Part shown: positions 36,689-48,527 of the stretch, piece after piece | Layout: the number at the start of each line of letters is the position of its first letter | Numbering within the stretch: the first letter of the stretch is position 1 | Origin: Allopusillimonas ginsengisoli | GTDB taxonomy: Bacteria; Pseudomonadota; Gammaproteobacteria; Burkholderiales; Burkholderiaceae_B | Assembly: GCF_004153455.1 (NCBI RefSeq) | Contig: NZ_SDQE01000006.1 | Location: forward strand, 144,916-208,915 | Reading direction: 5' to 3' | DNA length: 64,000 nucleotides | Position numbers and translations under genes: made by a program | The notes under the pieces: model-generated | The model's database searches: none | What the model was told of the DNA's origin: nothing | What the model saw: only the letters and a program-made list of their open reading frames with translations

Positions 36689-37345
36689 ATGATTTTTTCG
36701 TTTCTACGATCTTCTTCCCTGCTTCAACGCATGATGGCTGTTGCACTGTTGGGCATCGCCCTGGCAGCGGCGTCGGCGCATGCCGCCACGGTCGATCCCA
36801 AGGCGGCGCCCAACGATTTCGTCCAGGCTGCTGCCGACAATGCGCTGAATGCGCTCAAGCAAGACAAGGTGGCGCAAGCCGGCGACCTGAACCGCATCAA
36901 CCAGCTGGTCGACCAATACATACTGCCCTATGTGAATTTCGAGAAAACCACGCGCCTGGCCGCCGGCCGTTACTGGCGTCAGGCGACGCCCGACCAGCAA
37001 AAGCGCCTGGTCGACGCCTTTCGCAATACGCTCATCCGCACCTACAGCGGCGCGCTGGCCAATGTCGACCAGAAATCCACCATGACGATGCAGCCGTTCC
37101 GCGGCGATCCCAAGGCCGACGACGTGGTCGTGCGCTCTTCGGTGTCGCAAAGCAATGGCCCTGCGGTTGGCGTCGACTATCGGCTGGAGCAAACGCCCTC
37201 AGGCTGGAAAATCTACGATCTCAATGTTGAAGGCATCTGGCTTATTCAGAATTACCGCAACCAGTTTGCCCAGCAGATCTCGCAAAATGGCATCGACGGC
37301 CTGATCGACGCGCTCAACAAAAACCAGGCCAAACAGCCGTCGTAA
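36689..37345 (+). CDS. mlaC: periplasmic phospholipid shuttle MlaC
   Basis: The 218-residue protein has a signal peptide (about residues 1-32, cleavage after SAHA) and the MlaC/Ttg2D fold, with ILPYVNFEKTTRLAAGRYWR, TYSGALA and GWKIYDLNVEGIWLIQNYRNQF. It ferries phospholipid through the periplasm between MlaA and MlaFED. GGAGG precedes the start by about nine bases. No STAS-domain mlaB follows, although it is commonly the last gene of this operon in related bacteria. Confidence 0.93.
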   Translation: MIFSFLRSSSLLQRMMAVALLGIALAAASAHAATVDPKAAPNDFVQAAADNALNALKQDKVAQAGDLNRINQLVDQYILPYVNFEKTTRLAAGRYWRQATPDQQKRLVDAFRNTLIRTYSGALANVDQKSTMTMQPFRGDPKADDVVVRSSVSQSNGPAVGVDYRLEQTPSGWKIYDLNVEGIWLIQNYRNQFAQQISQNGIDGLIDALNKNQAKQPS

Positions 37346-37477
37346 CAGTCTGCGCAGCAAGCCGACAGGGGTTGCTCCCTGCTGCAGCCGTGACACGCGG
37401 CAGCCGCTTCTCCAGGGCGCAGCCTGACCGAGCGGCGCCGCGGGGCCTGCCCGCGGTTCACAGCGTCTATAATGTAA

Positions 37478-37509
37478 AGCTTGGCCTGCATCAAGGCCGA
37501 GCTTTTTTT
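37478..37509 (+). terminator. Rho-independent terminator after mlaC
   Basis: Arms AGCTTGGCCT (37478-37487) and AGGCCGAGCT (37494-37503; one G-T pair) with a 6-base loop are followed by a run of seven T (37503-37509). It ends the mla operon only 8 bases before the next start codon. A TATAAT at 37468-37473 lies just before the stem. Confidence 0.75.
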
Positions 37510-37517
37510 GTGTGCCC

Positions 37518-38345
37518 ATGCCTGCCCTCAGCCTAGAACATATCTCCAAGACGTATGCCCCCAGCCCGCCCAGCCTCAAAGACCGGCTGCTGCGCGTCCC
37601 GGGCAAACCCGGACACCAGGCGCTTGACGATGTCAGCTTTACCGTAGACCACGGCGAATTTTTTGGCCTGCTGGGTCCGAATGGCGCTGGCAAGACAACG
37701 CTAATTTCCATTCTGGCCGGACTGGTAAGCGCCAGCGCCGGCACGGCGCGTGTCTGTGGCCACGACGTCCAGGGAGATTTTCGCCAGGCACGGCGTTCGC
37801 TCGGCGTCGTCCCCCAGGAAATTGTCTACGATCCCTTTTTTACGGTTCGCGAAACCCTGCGCATCCAGTCCGGCTACTTTGGCCTGCGCAACAACGACGA
37901 CTGGATCGACGAAATCCTTCTGAACCTGGGCCTCTCGGACAAATCCGACGCCAATATGCGTGCGCTGTCGGGCGGTATGAAGCGCCGGGTTCTGGTGGCC
38001 CAGGCATTGGTACACAGGCCGCCTGTCATCATTCTCGATGAACCCACCGCAGGCGTGGACGTAGACCTGCGCCGCACGCTCTGGGATTTCATCTCGCGCC
38101 TGAACAAGGAAGGCCACACCATTCTGCTGACCACCCACTACCTCGAGGAGGCCGAAGCCCTGTGCGGCCGTATCGCCATGCTCAAGGGTGGGCGCATTGC
38201 CGCGCTGGACACCATGCAGGCGCTGCTCGCGCGCGTCGGCGGCTCCGATCTTGAAGATGCGTTCGTGCGCATCATGCATGCCGGAGATAACGAGGGTACG
38301 GGCGAACGCGATGGCGCCGAAACGCTGGAGATCCCGACCCTATGA
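37518..38345 (+). CDS. ABC-2 type exporter ATPase (YadG-like)
   Basis: The 275-residue ATPase has Walker A GPNGAGKTT, signature LSGGMKRRVLVAQAL, Walker B VIILDEPTAGVD and the switch His TTHYLEEAE. The family resembles YadG/CcmA-type exporter ATPases, usually paired with an ABC-2 permease, here directly downstream with an ATGA overlap. ATG 37518 is used (GTG 37512 is possible); no ribosome site is visible because the terminator T run lies just upstream. The substrate is unknown; the conserved position beside mla, BolA and murA hints at envelope work. Confidence 0.86.
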   Translation: MPALSLEHISKTYAPSPPSLKDRLLRVPGKPGHQALDDVSFTVDHGEFFGLLGPNGAGKTTLISILAGLVSASAGTARVCGHDVQGDFRQARRSLGVVPQEIVYDPFFTVRETLRIQSGYFGLRNNDDWIDEILLNLGLSDKSDANMRALSGGMKRRVLVAQALVHRPPVIILDEPTAGVDVDLRRTLWDFISRLNKEGHTILLTTHYLEEAEALCGRIAMLKGGRIAALDTMQALLARVGGSDLEDAFVRIMHAGDNEGTGERDGAETLEIPTL

Positions 38346-39136
38346 AGCCCACTCCGCTGCTCCAACCCCGCACCGACATGGGTTCGGGTTTTCCGACGCT
38401 GTTGCGCAAGGAACTGCTGCGCTTCTGGAAGGTCGCTTTCCAGACGATCGCGGCGCCCGTTGTCACGGCATTGCTGTATCTGCTGGTTTTTGCGCACGTA
38501 CTCGAAGGGCGCGTCAATATATATGGCACCGTGCCGTACACCTCCTTCCTGATTCCGGGGCTCATGATGATGAGCATGTTGCAGAACGCCTTTGCCAATC
38601 CATCCTCATCGCTGATCCAGAGCCGCATCACGGGTAATCTGGTGTTTATTCTGCTGCCGCCGCTTTCGCATCGGGAAATCTTCAGCGCCTACCTGCTGTC
38701 GGCCATTGTGCGCGGCCTGTGCGTAGGCGCCTGTATCTGGATCGTGGCGCTGTTTTTTGTTGCCCTGCCCGCCGCCAACGTGCTTTGGGTGCTCGTCTTC
38801 GCCATACTGGCCTGTGGCATCATGGGCACCTTGGGGCTGATTGCTGGCCTGTGGTCCGAAAAATTCGACCAGCTTGCCGCCTTCCAGAACTTTCTCATCA
38901 TGCCTGCCACCTTTCTGTCAGGCGTGTTCTACTCCATTCACAGCCTGCCTCCCTTCTGGCAGGCCGTCTCACGCTGGAACCCCCTGTTCTACACCATAGA
39001 CGGCATGCGCTATGGGTTTTTCGCCGTGTCCGATGTTTCGCCCTGGCACAGCCTGCTGGTTGTCTCGGCAGTATTCATCGCACTTTGCTTTTTTGCCCTG
39101 CGCCTGCTGGCCAGCGGCTACAAACTCAGGAGTTGA
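38342..39136 (+). CDS. ABC-2 type exporter permease (YadH-like)
   Basis: The 264-residue protein has six predicted membrane spans and ABC-2 motifs (IYGTVPYTSFLIPGLMMM, NFLIMPATFLSGVFYSIHSL, NPLFYTIDGMRYGF). It is the membrane partner of the ATPase encoded just upstream, with overlapping stop and start codons. The pair resembles E. coli YadGH, whose substrate is not established. Confidence 0.86.
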   Translation: MKPTPLLQPRTDMGSGFPTLLRKELLRFWKVAFQTIAAPVVTALLYLLVFAHVLEGRVNIYGTVPYTSFLIPGLMMMSMLQNAFANPSSSLIQSRITGNLVFILLPPLSHREIFSAYLLSAIVRGLCVGACIWIVALFFVALPAANVLWVLVFAILACGIMGTLGLIAGLWSEKFDQLAAFQNFLIMPATFLSGVFYSIHSLPPFWQAVSRWNPLFYTIDGMRYGFFAVSDVSPWHSLLVVSAVFIALCFFALRLLASGYKLRS

Positions 39137-39141
39137 CCGCC

Positions 39142-41322
<2,181 letters not shown>

Positions 41323-41469
41323 GACTTTGCCAGGGTGGTTTGGCAGGGCTCACAGGGCCCCATGTTGTGCTGGGTGCGGCATGCTGGCGGCTTTTCCCGA
41401 CGACACCTGCGCTTACGGTATACACTCAGGCTTATAAGCAAGCACTTATTTACTCACTGGTTCGCAACG

Positions 41470-42783
41470 ATGTCATCGATCAAACGCCTCAGCACCCAGT
41501 CTTCCGGGTTTCAGGCAACGCTTCGCGCTCTGCTGGCCTTTGACGCCTCGCAGGACGAATCCATAGAACGCGCTGTCGCCGATATCCTGCGCGATGTGCA
41601 ACAGCGAGGCGATCAGGCGGTACTGGACTACACCCAGCGCTTTGACCGCGTCGATGCTGCAAGCGTCGCCGATCTCGAAATTCCCCGCAGTGCGCTTCAG
41701 GCTGCGCTGAATGGGCTCGATGCTGCGCAACGCGCCGCGCTCGAAACCGCCGCGCAGCGCGTACGCCGCTATCACGAGCGCCAGCAGGCCGAAACCTGGA
41801 CCTACACAGAGCCAGACGGCACGGTATTGGGCCAGAAGATCACACCGCTTGATCGCGTCGGCCTTTATGTACCCGGCGGCAAGGCCGCCTACCCCTCATC
41901 AGTGCTGATGAATGCCATTCCCGCCAAAGTGGCTGGCGTGCCCGAAGTGGTCATGGTAACCCCCACGCCAGATGGCTTGCGCAATCCCATCGTGCTTGCC
42001 GCCGCGGCGCTCGGTGGCGTCGATCGCGCGTGGAGCATAGGCGGCGCACAGGCGGTTGGCGCCCTGGCCTACGGCACAGATACCATCGGCCCTGTCGACA
42101 AGATCGTGGGCCCGGGCAATGCCTATGTCGCTGCGGCCAAGCGGCGGGTGTTCGGCACAGTGGGCATTGACATGATCGCAGGCCCCAGCGAAATCCTGAT
42201 CATCGCAGACGGCAGCACGCCGGCGGATTGGGTAGCCATGGATCTGTTCTCGCAGGCCGAACACGACGAACTGGCCCAGGCCATTCTGCTTTGCCCCGAT
42301 GCCGATTACCTTGACCAGGTCCAGGCAGCCATCGATCGCTTGCTGCCGACCATGCCGCGTGCCGACATCATCCACGTCAGCCTGGGCAATCGCGGCGCGC
42401 TCATCCATGTCCAAGACATGGATGAAGCCTGTGCGATTGCCAACGACATTGCGCCGGAACACCTGGAAATATCCGCCCTCGATCCCCAGCATTGGGCAGA
42501 TCGCATCCGGCACGCAGGCGCAATCTTCCTGGGCCGCTACAGCTCTGAAGCCCTGGGCGATTACTGCGCCGGCCCCAACCATGTGCTGCCGACGTCACGC
42601 ACGGCGCGCTTTTCCTCGCCGCTGGGCGTGTACGACTTCCAGAAACGCTCCAGCCTTATCCAAATATCGGAACAGGGCGCCCAGACCCTGGGCCCCATCG
42701 CCGCGACACTGGCCTATGGCGAAGGCCTGCAGGCTCACGCCGCCAGTGCCGAATACCGCCTGAACACTACTGAAAGCTCCTGA
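41470..42783 (+). CDS. hisD: histidinol dehydrogenase
   Basis: The 437-residue NAD-dependent enzyme oxidises histidinol to histidine in two steps and binds zinc. Conserved stretches include [56 protein letters not shown] and [12 protein letters not shown] 41470 is chosen; the 147 bp after hisG hold no gene but may hold an internal promoter. Unlike many relatives, the next gene is hisB without an intervening hisC. Confidence 0.95.
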   Translation: MSSIKRLSTQSSGFQATLRALLAFDASQDESIERAVADILRDVQQRGDQAVLDYTQRFDRVDAASVADLEIPRSALQAALNGLDAAQRAALETAAQRVRRYHERQQAETWTYTEPDGTVLGQKITPLDRVGLYVPGGKAAYPSSVLMNAIPAKVAGVPEVVMVTPTPDGLRNPIVLAAAALGGVDRAWSIGGAQAVGALAYGTDTIGPVDKIVGPGNAYVAAAKRRVFGTVGIDMIAGPSEILIIADGSTPADWVAMDLFSQAEHDELAQAILLCPDADYLDQVQAAIDRLLPTMPRADIIHVSLGNRGALIHVQDMDEACAIANDIAPEHLEISALDPQHWADRIRHAGAIFLGRYSSEALGDYCAGPNHVLPTSRTARFSSPLGVYDFQKRSSLIQISEQGAQTLGPIAATLAYGEGLQAHAASAEYRLNTTESS

Positions 42784-42785
42784 TC

Positions 42786-43373
42786 ATGCGTACTGCCGAC
42801 ATTACCCGCAACACCAACGAAACGCGCGTGCGCGTGGCCATCAATCTGGACGGCACCGGCCGTCAGACCATCAATACCGGCGTACCCTTCCTGGATCACA
42901 TGCTGGATCAAATCGCACGGCATGGCCTGATAGACCTGGATATCCACTGTGATGGCGATACCCATATCGACGACCACCACACGGTTGAAGACGTGGGCAT
43001 CACGCTGGGCCAGGCCTTTGCGGCCGCTGTCGGCGACAAGGCCGGCCTGCGCCGCTATGGCCACTCGTATGTACCGCTGGACGAAGCGCTGTCGCGCGTG
43101 GTGATCGATTTTTCGGGCCGTCCGGGGCTTTATTACCATATCCCTTTCACGCGCTCGCATATCGGCCAGTTCGACGTCGATCTGGCGCGCGAATTCTTTC
43201 AGGGCTTCGTCAACCATGCGCTGGCGACGCTGCACATCGACAATCTGCGCGGCGAAAATTCGCACCACCAGTGCGAAACCGTCTTCAAGGCATTTGGCCG
43301 CGCCCTGCGCATGGCCACAGAGCTTGACCCACGCAACGCGGGTGTGGTGCCTTCCACGAAAGGGGTTCTGTAA
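42786..43373 (+). CDS. hisB: imidazoleglycerol-phosphate dehydratase
   Basis: The 195-residue protein is the single-function HisB. The metal-binding His clusters are visible in [24 protein letters not shown], and [13 protein letters not shown] '[16 protein letters not shown]'. It dehydrates imidazoleglycerol phosphate to imidazoleacetol phosphate. It starts two bases after the hisD stop. Confidence 0.95.
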   Translation: MRTADITRNTNETRVRVAINLDGTGRQTINTGVPFLDHMLDQIARHGLIDLDIHCDGDTHIDDHHTVEDVGITLGQAFAAAVGDKAGLRRYGHSYVPLDEALSRVVIDFSGRPGLYYHIPFTRSHIGQFDVDLAREFFQGFVNHALATLHIDNLRGENSHHQCETVFKAFGRALRMATELDPRNAGVVPSTKGVL

Positions 43374-43421
43374 ACGGCGCTTTCCGGCGTCCTCCATACC
43401 GCAAACCAACGCCTGACTATC

Positions 43422-44081
43422 GTGAATACTATCGCCATTGTTGACTACGGCATGGGGAATTTCCATTCGGTTGCGCGCGCCTTGCAGGCTGCCGCGCCGG
43501 ATGCCGACATCCGCATCTGCCGCAATGCCGCCGACATCGACAGCGCTGCCCGCGTCGTGTTTCCCGGCCAGGGCGCCATGCCTGACTGCATCCGCACCCT
43601 GGATGAGTCCGGGTTGCGCGATGCCGTGTTGCGCGCCGCGCGCACCAAGCCCCTGCTGGGTGTCTGCGTGGGCGAGCAAATGTTGTTTTCCAGCAGCGAA
43701 GAAGGTAACACGCCCTGCCTGGATATCTTTTCCGGCAGCGTAAAACGCTTTGCAGGCCCGCAATTTGCTGAGACAAATATCGAGCCGGACGGCCAGACGC
43801 CAGAACGGCTCAAGGTGCCCCACATGGGCTGGAACCGCGTCAAACAGACGCGCAAGCATCTCATGTGGGCAGGCATACCGGACGAAACACATTTTTATTT
43901 CGTGCACAGTTACTATGCGCAACCCGCTGACCCCGGCTTGACTGTTGGGGAAAGCCACTACGGGCTGAGCTTTACCTGTGCGATCGCAAACGCTAACATT
44001 TTCGCGGTACAGTTCCATCCCGAAAAGAGCGCCGACCACGGCCTGCGTCTTTATCGGAATTTCGTAGATTGGAATCCTTAA
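43422..44081 (+). CDS. hisH: imidazole glycerol phosphate synthase, glutaminase subunit
   Basis: The 219-residue class I glutamine amidotransferase has [12 protein letters not shown] at the start, the nucleophile Cys in [10 protein letters not shown] and the His-Glu pair in VQFHPEKS. It supplies ammonia to HisF. The start is GTG 43422 with no obvious ribosome site. The nucleophile elbow reads G-V-C-V-G-E, slightly unlike the more common G-x-C-L-G-M. Confidence 0.94.
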   Translation: MNTIAIVDYGMGNFHSVARALQAAAPDADIRICRNAADIDSAARVVFPGQGAMPDCIRTLDESGLRDAVLRAARTKPLLGVCVGEQMLFSSSEEGNTPCLDIFSGSVKRFAGPQFAETNIEPDGQTPERLKVPHMGWNRVKQTRKHLMWAGIPDETHFYFVHSYYAQPADPGLTVGESHYGLSFTCAIANANIFAVQFHPEKSADHGLRLYRNFVDWNP

Positions 44082-44085
44082 CATC

Positions 44086-44829
44086 ATGCTACTGATCCCC
44101 GCCATAGATCTCAAAGACGGGCGTTGTGTGCGCCTGCGCCAGGGCGACCTGGACGACGCTACCGTATTTTCCGAAGACCCCGCCGCCATGGCCACGCAAT
44201 GGCTGGAACAAGGGGCCCGGCGCCTGCACTTGGTCGACCTCAATGGCGCAGTGGCCGGCAAGCCCAAGAACGGCGCGGCCATCAAGGCCATCATCGAGGC
44301 CATGGGCGACGACATCCCCGTGCAAATCGGCGGCGGCATACGCGACCTGGACACCATCGAGCACTATCTCGACGCTGGCTTGTCTTACATCATCATCGGC
44401 ACTGCGGCCGTCAAGGATCCGGGTTTTCTGCGCGACGCCTGCAGCGCCTTTCCCGGCAATATCATCGTCGGCCTGGACGCCCGCGACGGCAAGGTGGCCA
44501 CAGACGGCTGGAGCAAACTTACGCGCCACGACGTGCTGGACCTGGCCCATAAATTCGAAGACTATGGCTGCGAAGCCATCATCTACACGGATATCGGGCG
44601 CGACGGCATGCTCTCCGGCGTCAACATCGAAGCAACCGTCAACCTGGCGCGCCACGTCAACATACCCATCATCGCCTCGGGCGGCGTCACCAACCTGAAA
44701 GACATCGAAGCGCTGTGCGAGGTCGAAGACGAAGGCATCGAAGGCGCTATCCTGGGACGCAGCCTGTACGAAGGCACGCTGGATTTTGCTGCGGCGCAAG
44801 ATCTCGCAGACCAGCTCGGCACATCATGA
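44086..44829 (+). CDS. hisA: phosphoribosylformimino-5-aminoimidazole carboxamide ribotide isomerase
   Basis: The 247-residue beta-alpha barrel has the N-terminal catalytic Asp ([16 protein letters not shown]), [19 protein letters not shown] and the second catalytic Asp in [10 protein letters not shown]. It isomerises ProFAR in histidine synthesis. It begins four bases after hisH and its stop overlaps the hisF start. Confidence 0.95.
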   Translation: MLLIPAIDLKDGRCVRLRQGDLDDATVFSEDPAAMATQWLEQGARRLHLVDLNGAVAGKPKNGAAIKAIIEAMGDDIPVQIGGGIRDLDTIEHYLDAGLSYIIIGTAAVKDPGFLRDACSAFPGNIIVGLDARDGKVATDGWSKLTRHDVLDLAHKFEDYGCEAIIYTDIGRDGMLSGVNIEATVNLARHVNIPIIASGGVTNLKDIEALCEVEDEGIEGAILGRSLYEGTLDFAAAQDLADQLGTS

Positions 44830-45632
44830 CGGCTGCCAGCCCCGCTCTCGACACCGGCCTGACCCGGCGCATCATCCCCTGCCTCGACGTGACCGCGGGC
44901 CGGGTGGTCAAGGGCGTCAATTTCGTCAACCTCATGGATGCGGGCGACCCGGTGGAAATCGCGCAACGCTACAACGAGCAGGGCGCAGACGAACTGACCT
45001 TTCTGGACATCACGGCCACCAGCGACGAGCGCGACGTGATCCTGCACATCATTGAAGACGTGGCGCGCCAGGTGTTCATCCCGCTGACCGTCGGCGGCGG
45101 CGTGCGCCGTGTGGCCGACATCCAGCGCCTGCTCAACGCTGGCGCAGACAAGGTTTCCATCAACAGCGCCGCCGTCTCGGATCCGGAGCTCGTACGCGCG
45201 GCGGCCGATTATCATGGCTCGCAGTGCATCGTTGTCGCCATCGACGCGCGACGCGTCTCGGCAGACGGCGAACCGCCACGCTGGGAAGTCTTCACCCATG
45301 GCGGCCGCAAGGCAACCGGCCTGGATGCCGTGCAATGGGCGCGGCAAATGGCCGACTACGGCGCTGGCGAACTCTTGCTGACCAGCATGGACCGTGATGG
45401 CACCAAATCCGGCTTCGACCTCGAGCTCACCCGAACCGTGTCCGATGCCGTACCCGTCCCGGTGATCGCATCCGGGGGGGTGGGTTCGCTGCAGCACCTG
45501 GCTGACGGGGTGACAGTAGGCCGCGCAAGCGCCGTGCTGGCGGCCAGTATCTTCCACTACGGCCAGCATACCGTGCAGGAAGCCAAGAAATTTATGGCAC
45601 AGCAAGGTATTAAGGTACGATTACCCGTATGA
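44826..45632 (+). CDS. hisF: imidazole glycerol phosphate synthase, cyclase subunit
   Basis: The 268-residue barrel has [42 protein letters not shown] and [15 protein letters not shown], including both catalytic Asp residues. Together with HisH it makes imidazole glycerol phosphate and AICAR. ATG 44826 overlaps the hisA stop (ATGA-type). Its stop overlaps hisI. Confidence 0.95.
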   Translation: MTAASPALDTGLTRRIIPCLDVTAGRVVKGVNFVNLMDAGDPVEIAQRYNEQGADELTFLDITATSDERDVILHIIEDVARQVFIPLTVGGGVRRVADIQRLLNAGADKVSINSAAVSDPELVRAAADYHGSQCIVVAIDARRVSADGEPPRWEVFTHGGRKATGLDAVQWARQMADYGAGELLLTSMDRDGTKSGFDLELTRTVSDAVPVPVIASGGVGSLQHLADGVTVGRASAVLAASIFHYGQHTVQEAKKFMAQQGIKVRLPV

Positions 45633-46033
45633 CACAGGAAACTCACTGGCTCTCAGCCGTTCACTTCGACGACAAAGGCCTGATTCCGGCGATCGCGCAA
45701 GACGTGGACTCCGGCGTTGTGCTGATGATCGCCTGGATGAACGCTGAAGCACTCGAAGAAACGGTGGCGACCGCGCGCGCCGTGTACTGGTCGCGCTCGC
45801 GCAACCGCCTGTGGCGCAAAGGCGAGGAATCCGGCAACGTTCAGATCGTGCACGAAATCCGTCTCGACTGCGATGGCGACGTCGTTCTGCTCAAAGTGCG
45901 CCAGGAAGGCGGCATTGCCTGCCATACTGGCCGCGAAAGCTGTTTTTTCCGCCGCCTGGACGGCGCCTCCGAGAAAGCGGTCTGGACCACTGTCGACCCC
46001 GTCCTGAAAGATCCCGAACTGATCTATAAATGA
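45629..46033 (+). CDS. hisI: phosphoribosyl-AMP cyclohydrolase
   Basis: The 134-residue protein has the HisI signature [33 protein letters not shown] and the metal-binding region [11 protein letters not shown]...CHTGRESCF. It opens the purine ring of PR-AMP. It is a separate protein from HisE here, not a fusion, and overlaps both neighbours by four bases. Confidence 0.95.
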   Translation: MTQETHWLSAVHFDDKGLIPAIAQDVDSGVVLMIAWMNAEALEETVATARAVYWSRSRNRLWRKGEESGNVQIVHEIRLDCDGDVVLLKVRQEGGIACHTGRESCFFRRLDGASEKAVWTTVDPVLKDPELIYK

Positions 46034-46371
46034 AACCGGATACCGCAACCCTTCTCGCCCGACTGGCCGACACGCTGGAAACCCGCCTGCCGGCCAATGG
46101 CGGCGATCCCGCGACGTCGTACAGCGCCAAGCTGCTGGCGCGCGGGCCGGATGCCTTCCTGAAGAAAATCGGCGAAGAAGCCACCGAGCTCGTCATGGCA
46201 GCCAAAGACAACCAGCCTGAGCGCATTGTCAGCGAAACGGCCGATCTCTGGTTCCATTGCCTGGTCACCCTGGCCCATTACGGCCTGCGCCCCGAACAGG
46301 TGCTGGACGAGCTGGCCCGCCGCGAAGGCACTTCCGGACTGGCCGAAAAAGCCAGCCGGCCCAATCAATAA
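46030..46371 (+). CDS. hisE: phosphoribosyl-ATP pyrophosphatase
   Basis: The 113-residue MazG-like protein has the HisE motif [15 protein letters not shown] and [13 protein letters not shown]. It hydrolyses PR-ATP to PR-AMP. It overlaps the hisI stop and is the last his gene of the operon. Confidence 0.94.
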   Translation: MKPDTATLLARLADTLETRLPANGGDPATSYSAKLLARGPDAFLKKIGEEATELVMAAKDNQPERIVSETADLWFHCLVTLAHYGLRPEQVLDELARREGTSGLAEKASRPNQ

Positions 46372-46380
46372 GGTCAAGAC

Positions 46381-46749
46381 ATGAGTGACAACTGTCTGTT
46401 CTGCAAGATCGTCGAGGGGCAGATCCCCTCGAAAAAAGTCTACGAAGACGACGAATTCTTTGCATTCCAGGATATCAATCCAGCCGCGCCCGTCCATCTT
46501 CTGGTGGTACCCAAGCATCACGTGACCTCCTTGCAGGAGATCAGCGAGCAGGATGCCGCCTGGCTCGGAAGACTCATGACGCTCGCCCCCAGGCTGGCAC
46601 AGGAAAACGGTTGCACGCCGGGGCCCGAAGGCGGCTTTCGGGTGGTCATTAACACAGGCGCAGAGGGCGGACAGGAAGTCGGCCATCTGCACATGCATAT
46701 AATCGGGGGCCCCCGCCCCTGGGACAAACGCGCGGCACCCGCCGCCTAA
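46381..46749 (+). CDS. HIT-family nucleotide-binding protein (HinT-like)
   Basis: The 122-residue protein has [19 protein letters not shown] at the N-terminus and the histidine triad [10 protein letters not shown] near the C-terminus. HinT-like enzymes hydrolyse adenosine phosphoramidates. It follows hisE by nine bases and precedes tatA, a common arrangement in this bacterial group. Confidence 0.92.
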   Translation: MSDNCLFCKIVEGQIPSKKVYEDDEFFAFQDINPAAPVHLLVVPKHHVTSLQEISEQDAAWLGRLMTLAPRLAQENGCTPGPEGGFRVVINTGAEGGQEVGHLHMHIIGGPRPWDKRAAPAA

Positions 46750-46762
46750 ACGGAGAAACCTT

Positions 46763-46999
46763 ATGGGTAGTTTCAGCATTTGGCATTGGCTAGTCGTCTT
46801 GGTGATTGTTGCGCTGATTTTCGGCACGAAAAAGCTGCGCAATATGGGCGAAGATCTTGGCGGTGCCGTCAAGGGCTTCAAGAAGGGCATGCGTGATGCC
46901 AGCGAAGAAAGCGACGCGAAGGCGCCCGAAGCCGTTACCCAGCGCACGCAAAGCGAGGACACGATCGACGTACAGGCCAAGGAAAAGACGGACGCCTGA
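46763..46999 (+). CDS. tatA: Sec-independent translocase subunit TatA
   Basis: The 78-residue protein has a single N-terminal membrane helix ([20 protein letters not shown]) followed by the amphipathic helix with the conserved [20 protein letters not shown] pattern and a charged tail. TatA oligomers form the Tat translocation path. GGAG lies eight bases before the ATG. A 204-bp gap with no recognisable gene separates it from tatB. Confidence 0.94.
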   Translation: MGSFSIWHWLVVLVIVALIFGTKKLRNMGEDLGGAVKGFKKGMRDASEESDAKAPEAVTQRTQSEDTIDVQAKEKTDA

Positions 47000-47203
47000 G
47001 GCGTACGTATTCCATGTCCCAGACAGATCGAATACCAGCTTGTATCGCCGCAGGGCCAATGGCCGCGCGGCGCGCCTCGCGGCAGCCGGCAATCGGGCAT
47101 CATCGCGCCCATTGCCTGCTGTCGCCTGTTTTCGCCGCACCCATGGCCAGCGCGCGGGTGCATTGTATTGAGCCTTATTTTTCCCTGAGCGTACCGCGAC
47201 ATC

Positions 47204-47740
47204 ATGTTTGACGTCAGCTTTAGCGAACTTATGCTGATCGGCGTGATCGCGCTGATCGTGATCGGGCCTGAACGGCTGCCCAAGGTGGCACGCACGATCG
47301 GCCATCTGGTCGGGCGCGCGCAGCGCTATGTCAGCGACGTCAAAACTGACATCCAGCGCGAAATGGACCTGGACGAGCTGAACAGCCTCAAGGGCCAGAT
47401 GGAAGACGCCGCCCGTTCGGTTAAATCCTCCATGCAAACGGCTTCGGACAGCCTGCGAGAACCGCTCGACGACGCGCGCAAAGCGTTGACGGAAGCCTCG
47501 GCCTCCATCGAGAACCTGGCCACCACGGTCACCGAAGAAGCCGGCCCCGCACCGGCCAGCACAGAAGAAAACAACGCTTCGTCGGACAGCGACGACACGG
47601 CCTCTGCGCCGGTCAGCCTGCCTGACGCCACGGCGCAGGATCACGAGAACGCCGCACCTCAAGAAGACACGGCAACCTTGCCGCTGCCCGGTTTCGATGA
47701 CCAGGACACCACTACGACCCACACAGGTAAACCATCGTGA
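47204..47740 (+). CDS. tatB: Sec-independent translocase subunit TatB
   Basis: The 178-residue protein has the TatB N-terminus MFDVSFSELMLIGVIALIVI, with the Glu in the membrane helix and the GPERLPKVART hinge, then a long charged, Ala/Asp-rich tail. It binds twin-arginine substrates together with TatC. Its stop overlaps the tatC start. Confidence 0.94.
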   Translation: MFDVSFSELMLIGVIALIVIGPERLPKVARTIGHLVGRAQRYVSDVKTDIQREMDLDELNSLKGQMEDAARSVKSSMQTASDSLREPLDDARKALTEASASIENLATTVTEEAGPAPASTEENNASSDSDDTASAPVSLPDATAQDHENAAPQEDTATLPLPGFDDQDTTTTHTGKPS

Positions 47741-48516
47741 CAGAGCAGGAAGCCCCCCAGGACACCTTCATCTCGCATCTGGTCGAGCTGAGAACACGCT
47801 TGCTTCGCGCCGCCATGGCGGTGATCGTTGTATTTGTCGTGCTGTTCATCTATCCCGGGCCATCGGCCATCTACGACCTGTTGGCACAGCCCATGCTGGC
47901 ATCGCTTCCCCAGGGTACGCGCATGATTGCCACGGGTGTCATCACACCCTTCATGGTGCCCATCAAGGTGACGCTGCTGGCTGCCTTCGTGCTGTCGCTA
48001 CCGGTTGTCCTGTACCAGGCATGGGCCTTCGTGGCGCCAGGCCTGTACAAGCACGAACAGCGCCTGGCATTGCCGCTCATCGCGTCGAGCACCCTGCTGT
48101 TTCTGCTGGGCATGGCGTTCTGCTATTTCGTGGTGTTCCGCACGGTCTTCCACTTTATTGCCAACTTTGCCCCCGAATCCATTACCCCGGCGCCTGACAT
48201 CGAAGCGTACCTGGGCTTTGTCATGACCATGTTCCTGGCATTCGGCATCACATTCGAGGTTCCGGTCGCGGTGATCCTGCTGGTCAAGACGGGCATGCTC
48301 ACAGTCAAAAAACTGCGCGCTGCGCGCGGTTACGTCGTTGTCGGCGCCTTCATCGTTGCCGCGGTGGTCACCCCGCCAGATGTGGTCAGCCAGTTCATGC
48401 TGGCCGTGCCGCTGTGCCTGCTGTATGAACTGGGCGTCATGATTGCCAGCATGCTTGAACGCGAGGCCAAAGAACCTTCTGAAGACACAAGCGACATTAC
48501 GCGCGAAAACGACTGA
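47737..48516 (+). CDS. tatC: Sec-independent translocase subunit TatC
   Basis: The 259-residue protein has six membrane spans and TatC motifs FISHLVELRTRLLRA, the periplasmic-loop region and FVMTMFLAFGITFEVPV, with VTPPDVVSQFMLAVPL. It recognises twin-arginine signals. The start is GTG 47737, overlapping the tatB stop (GTGA). The Rieske protein encoded at 51160 is a likely client. Confidence 0.94.
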   Translation: MTEQEAPQDTFISHLVELRTRLLRAAMAVIVVFVVLFIYPGPSAIYDLLAQPMLASLPQGTRMIATGVITPFMVPIKVTLLAAFVLSLPVVLYQAWAFVAPGLYKHEQRLALPLIASSTLLFLLGMAFCYFVVFRTVFHFIANFAPESITPAPDIEAYLGFVMTMFLAFGITFEVPVAVILLVKTGMLTVKKLRAARGYVVVGAFIVAAVVTPPDVVSQFMLAVPLCLLYELGVMIASMLEREAKEPSEDTSDITREND

Positions 48517-48527
48517 TACGCCGGCCG

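Noticed and set aside
42735..44357. 540-residue open frame antisense to hisB, hisH and hisA
   Set aside because: It spans three clear his genes on the other strand and has no recognisable domain; it is a by-product of high GC.
47000..47203. possible small gene in the 204-bp gap between tatA and tatB
   Set aside because: A short frame exists but has no ribosome site, no similarity I recognise and runs into tatB out of frame.
46024..47295. 423-residue minus-strand frame over hisE, the HIT gene, tatA and tatB
   Set aside because: The plus-strand genes are all well supported; the long frame mirrors their coding.
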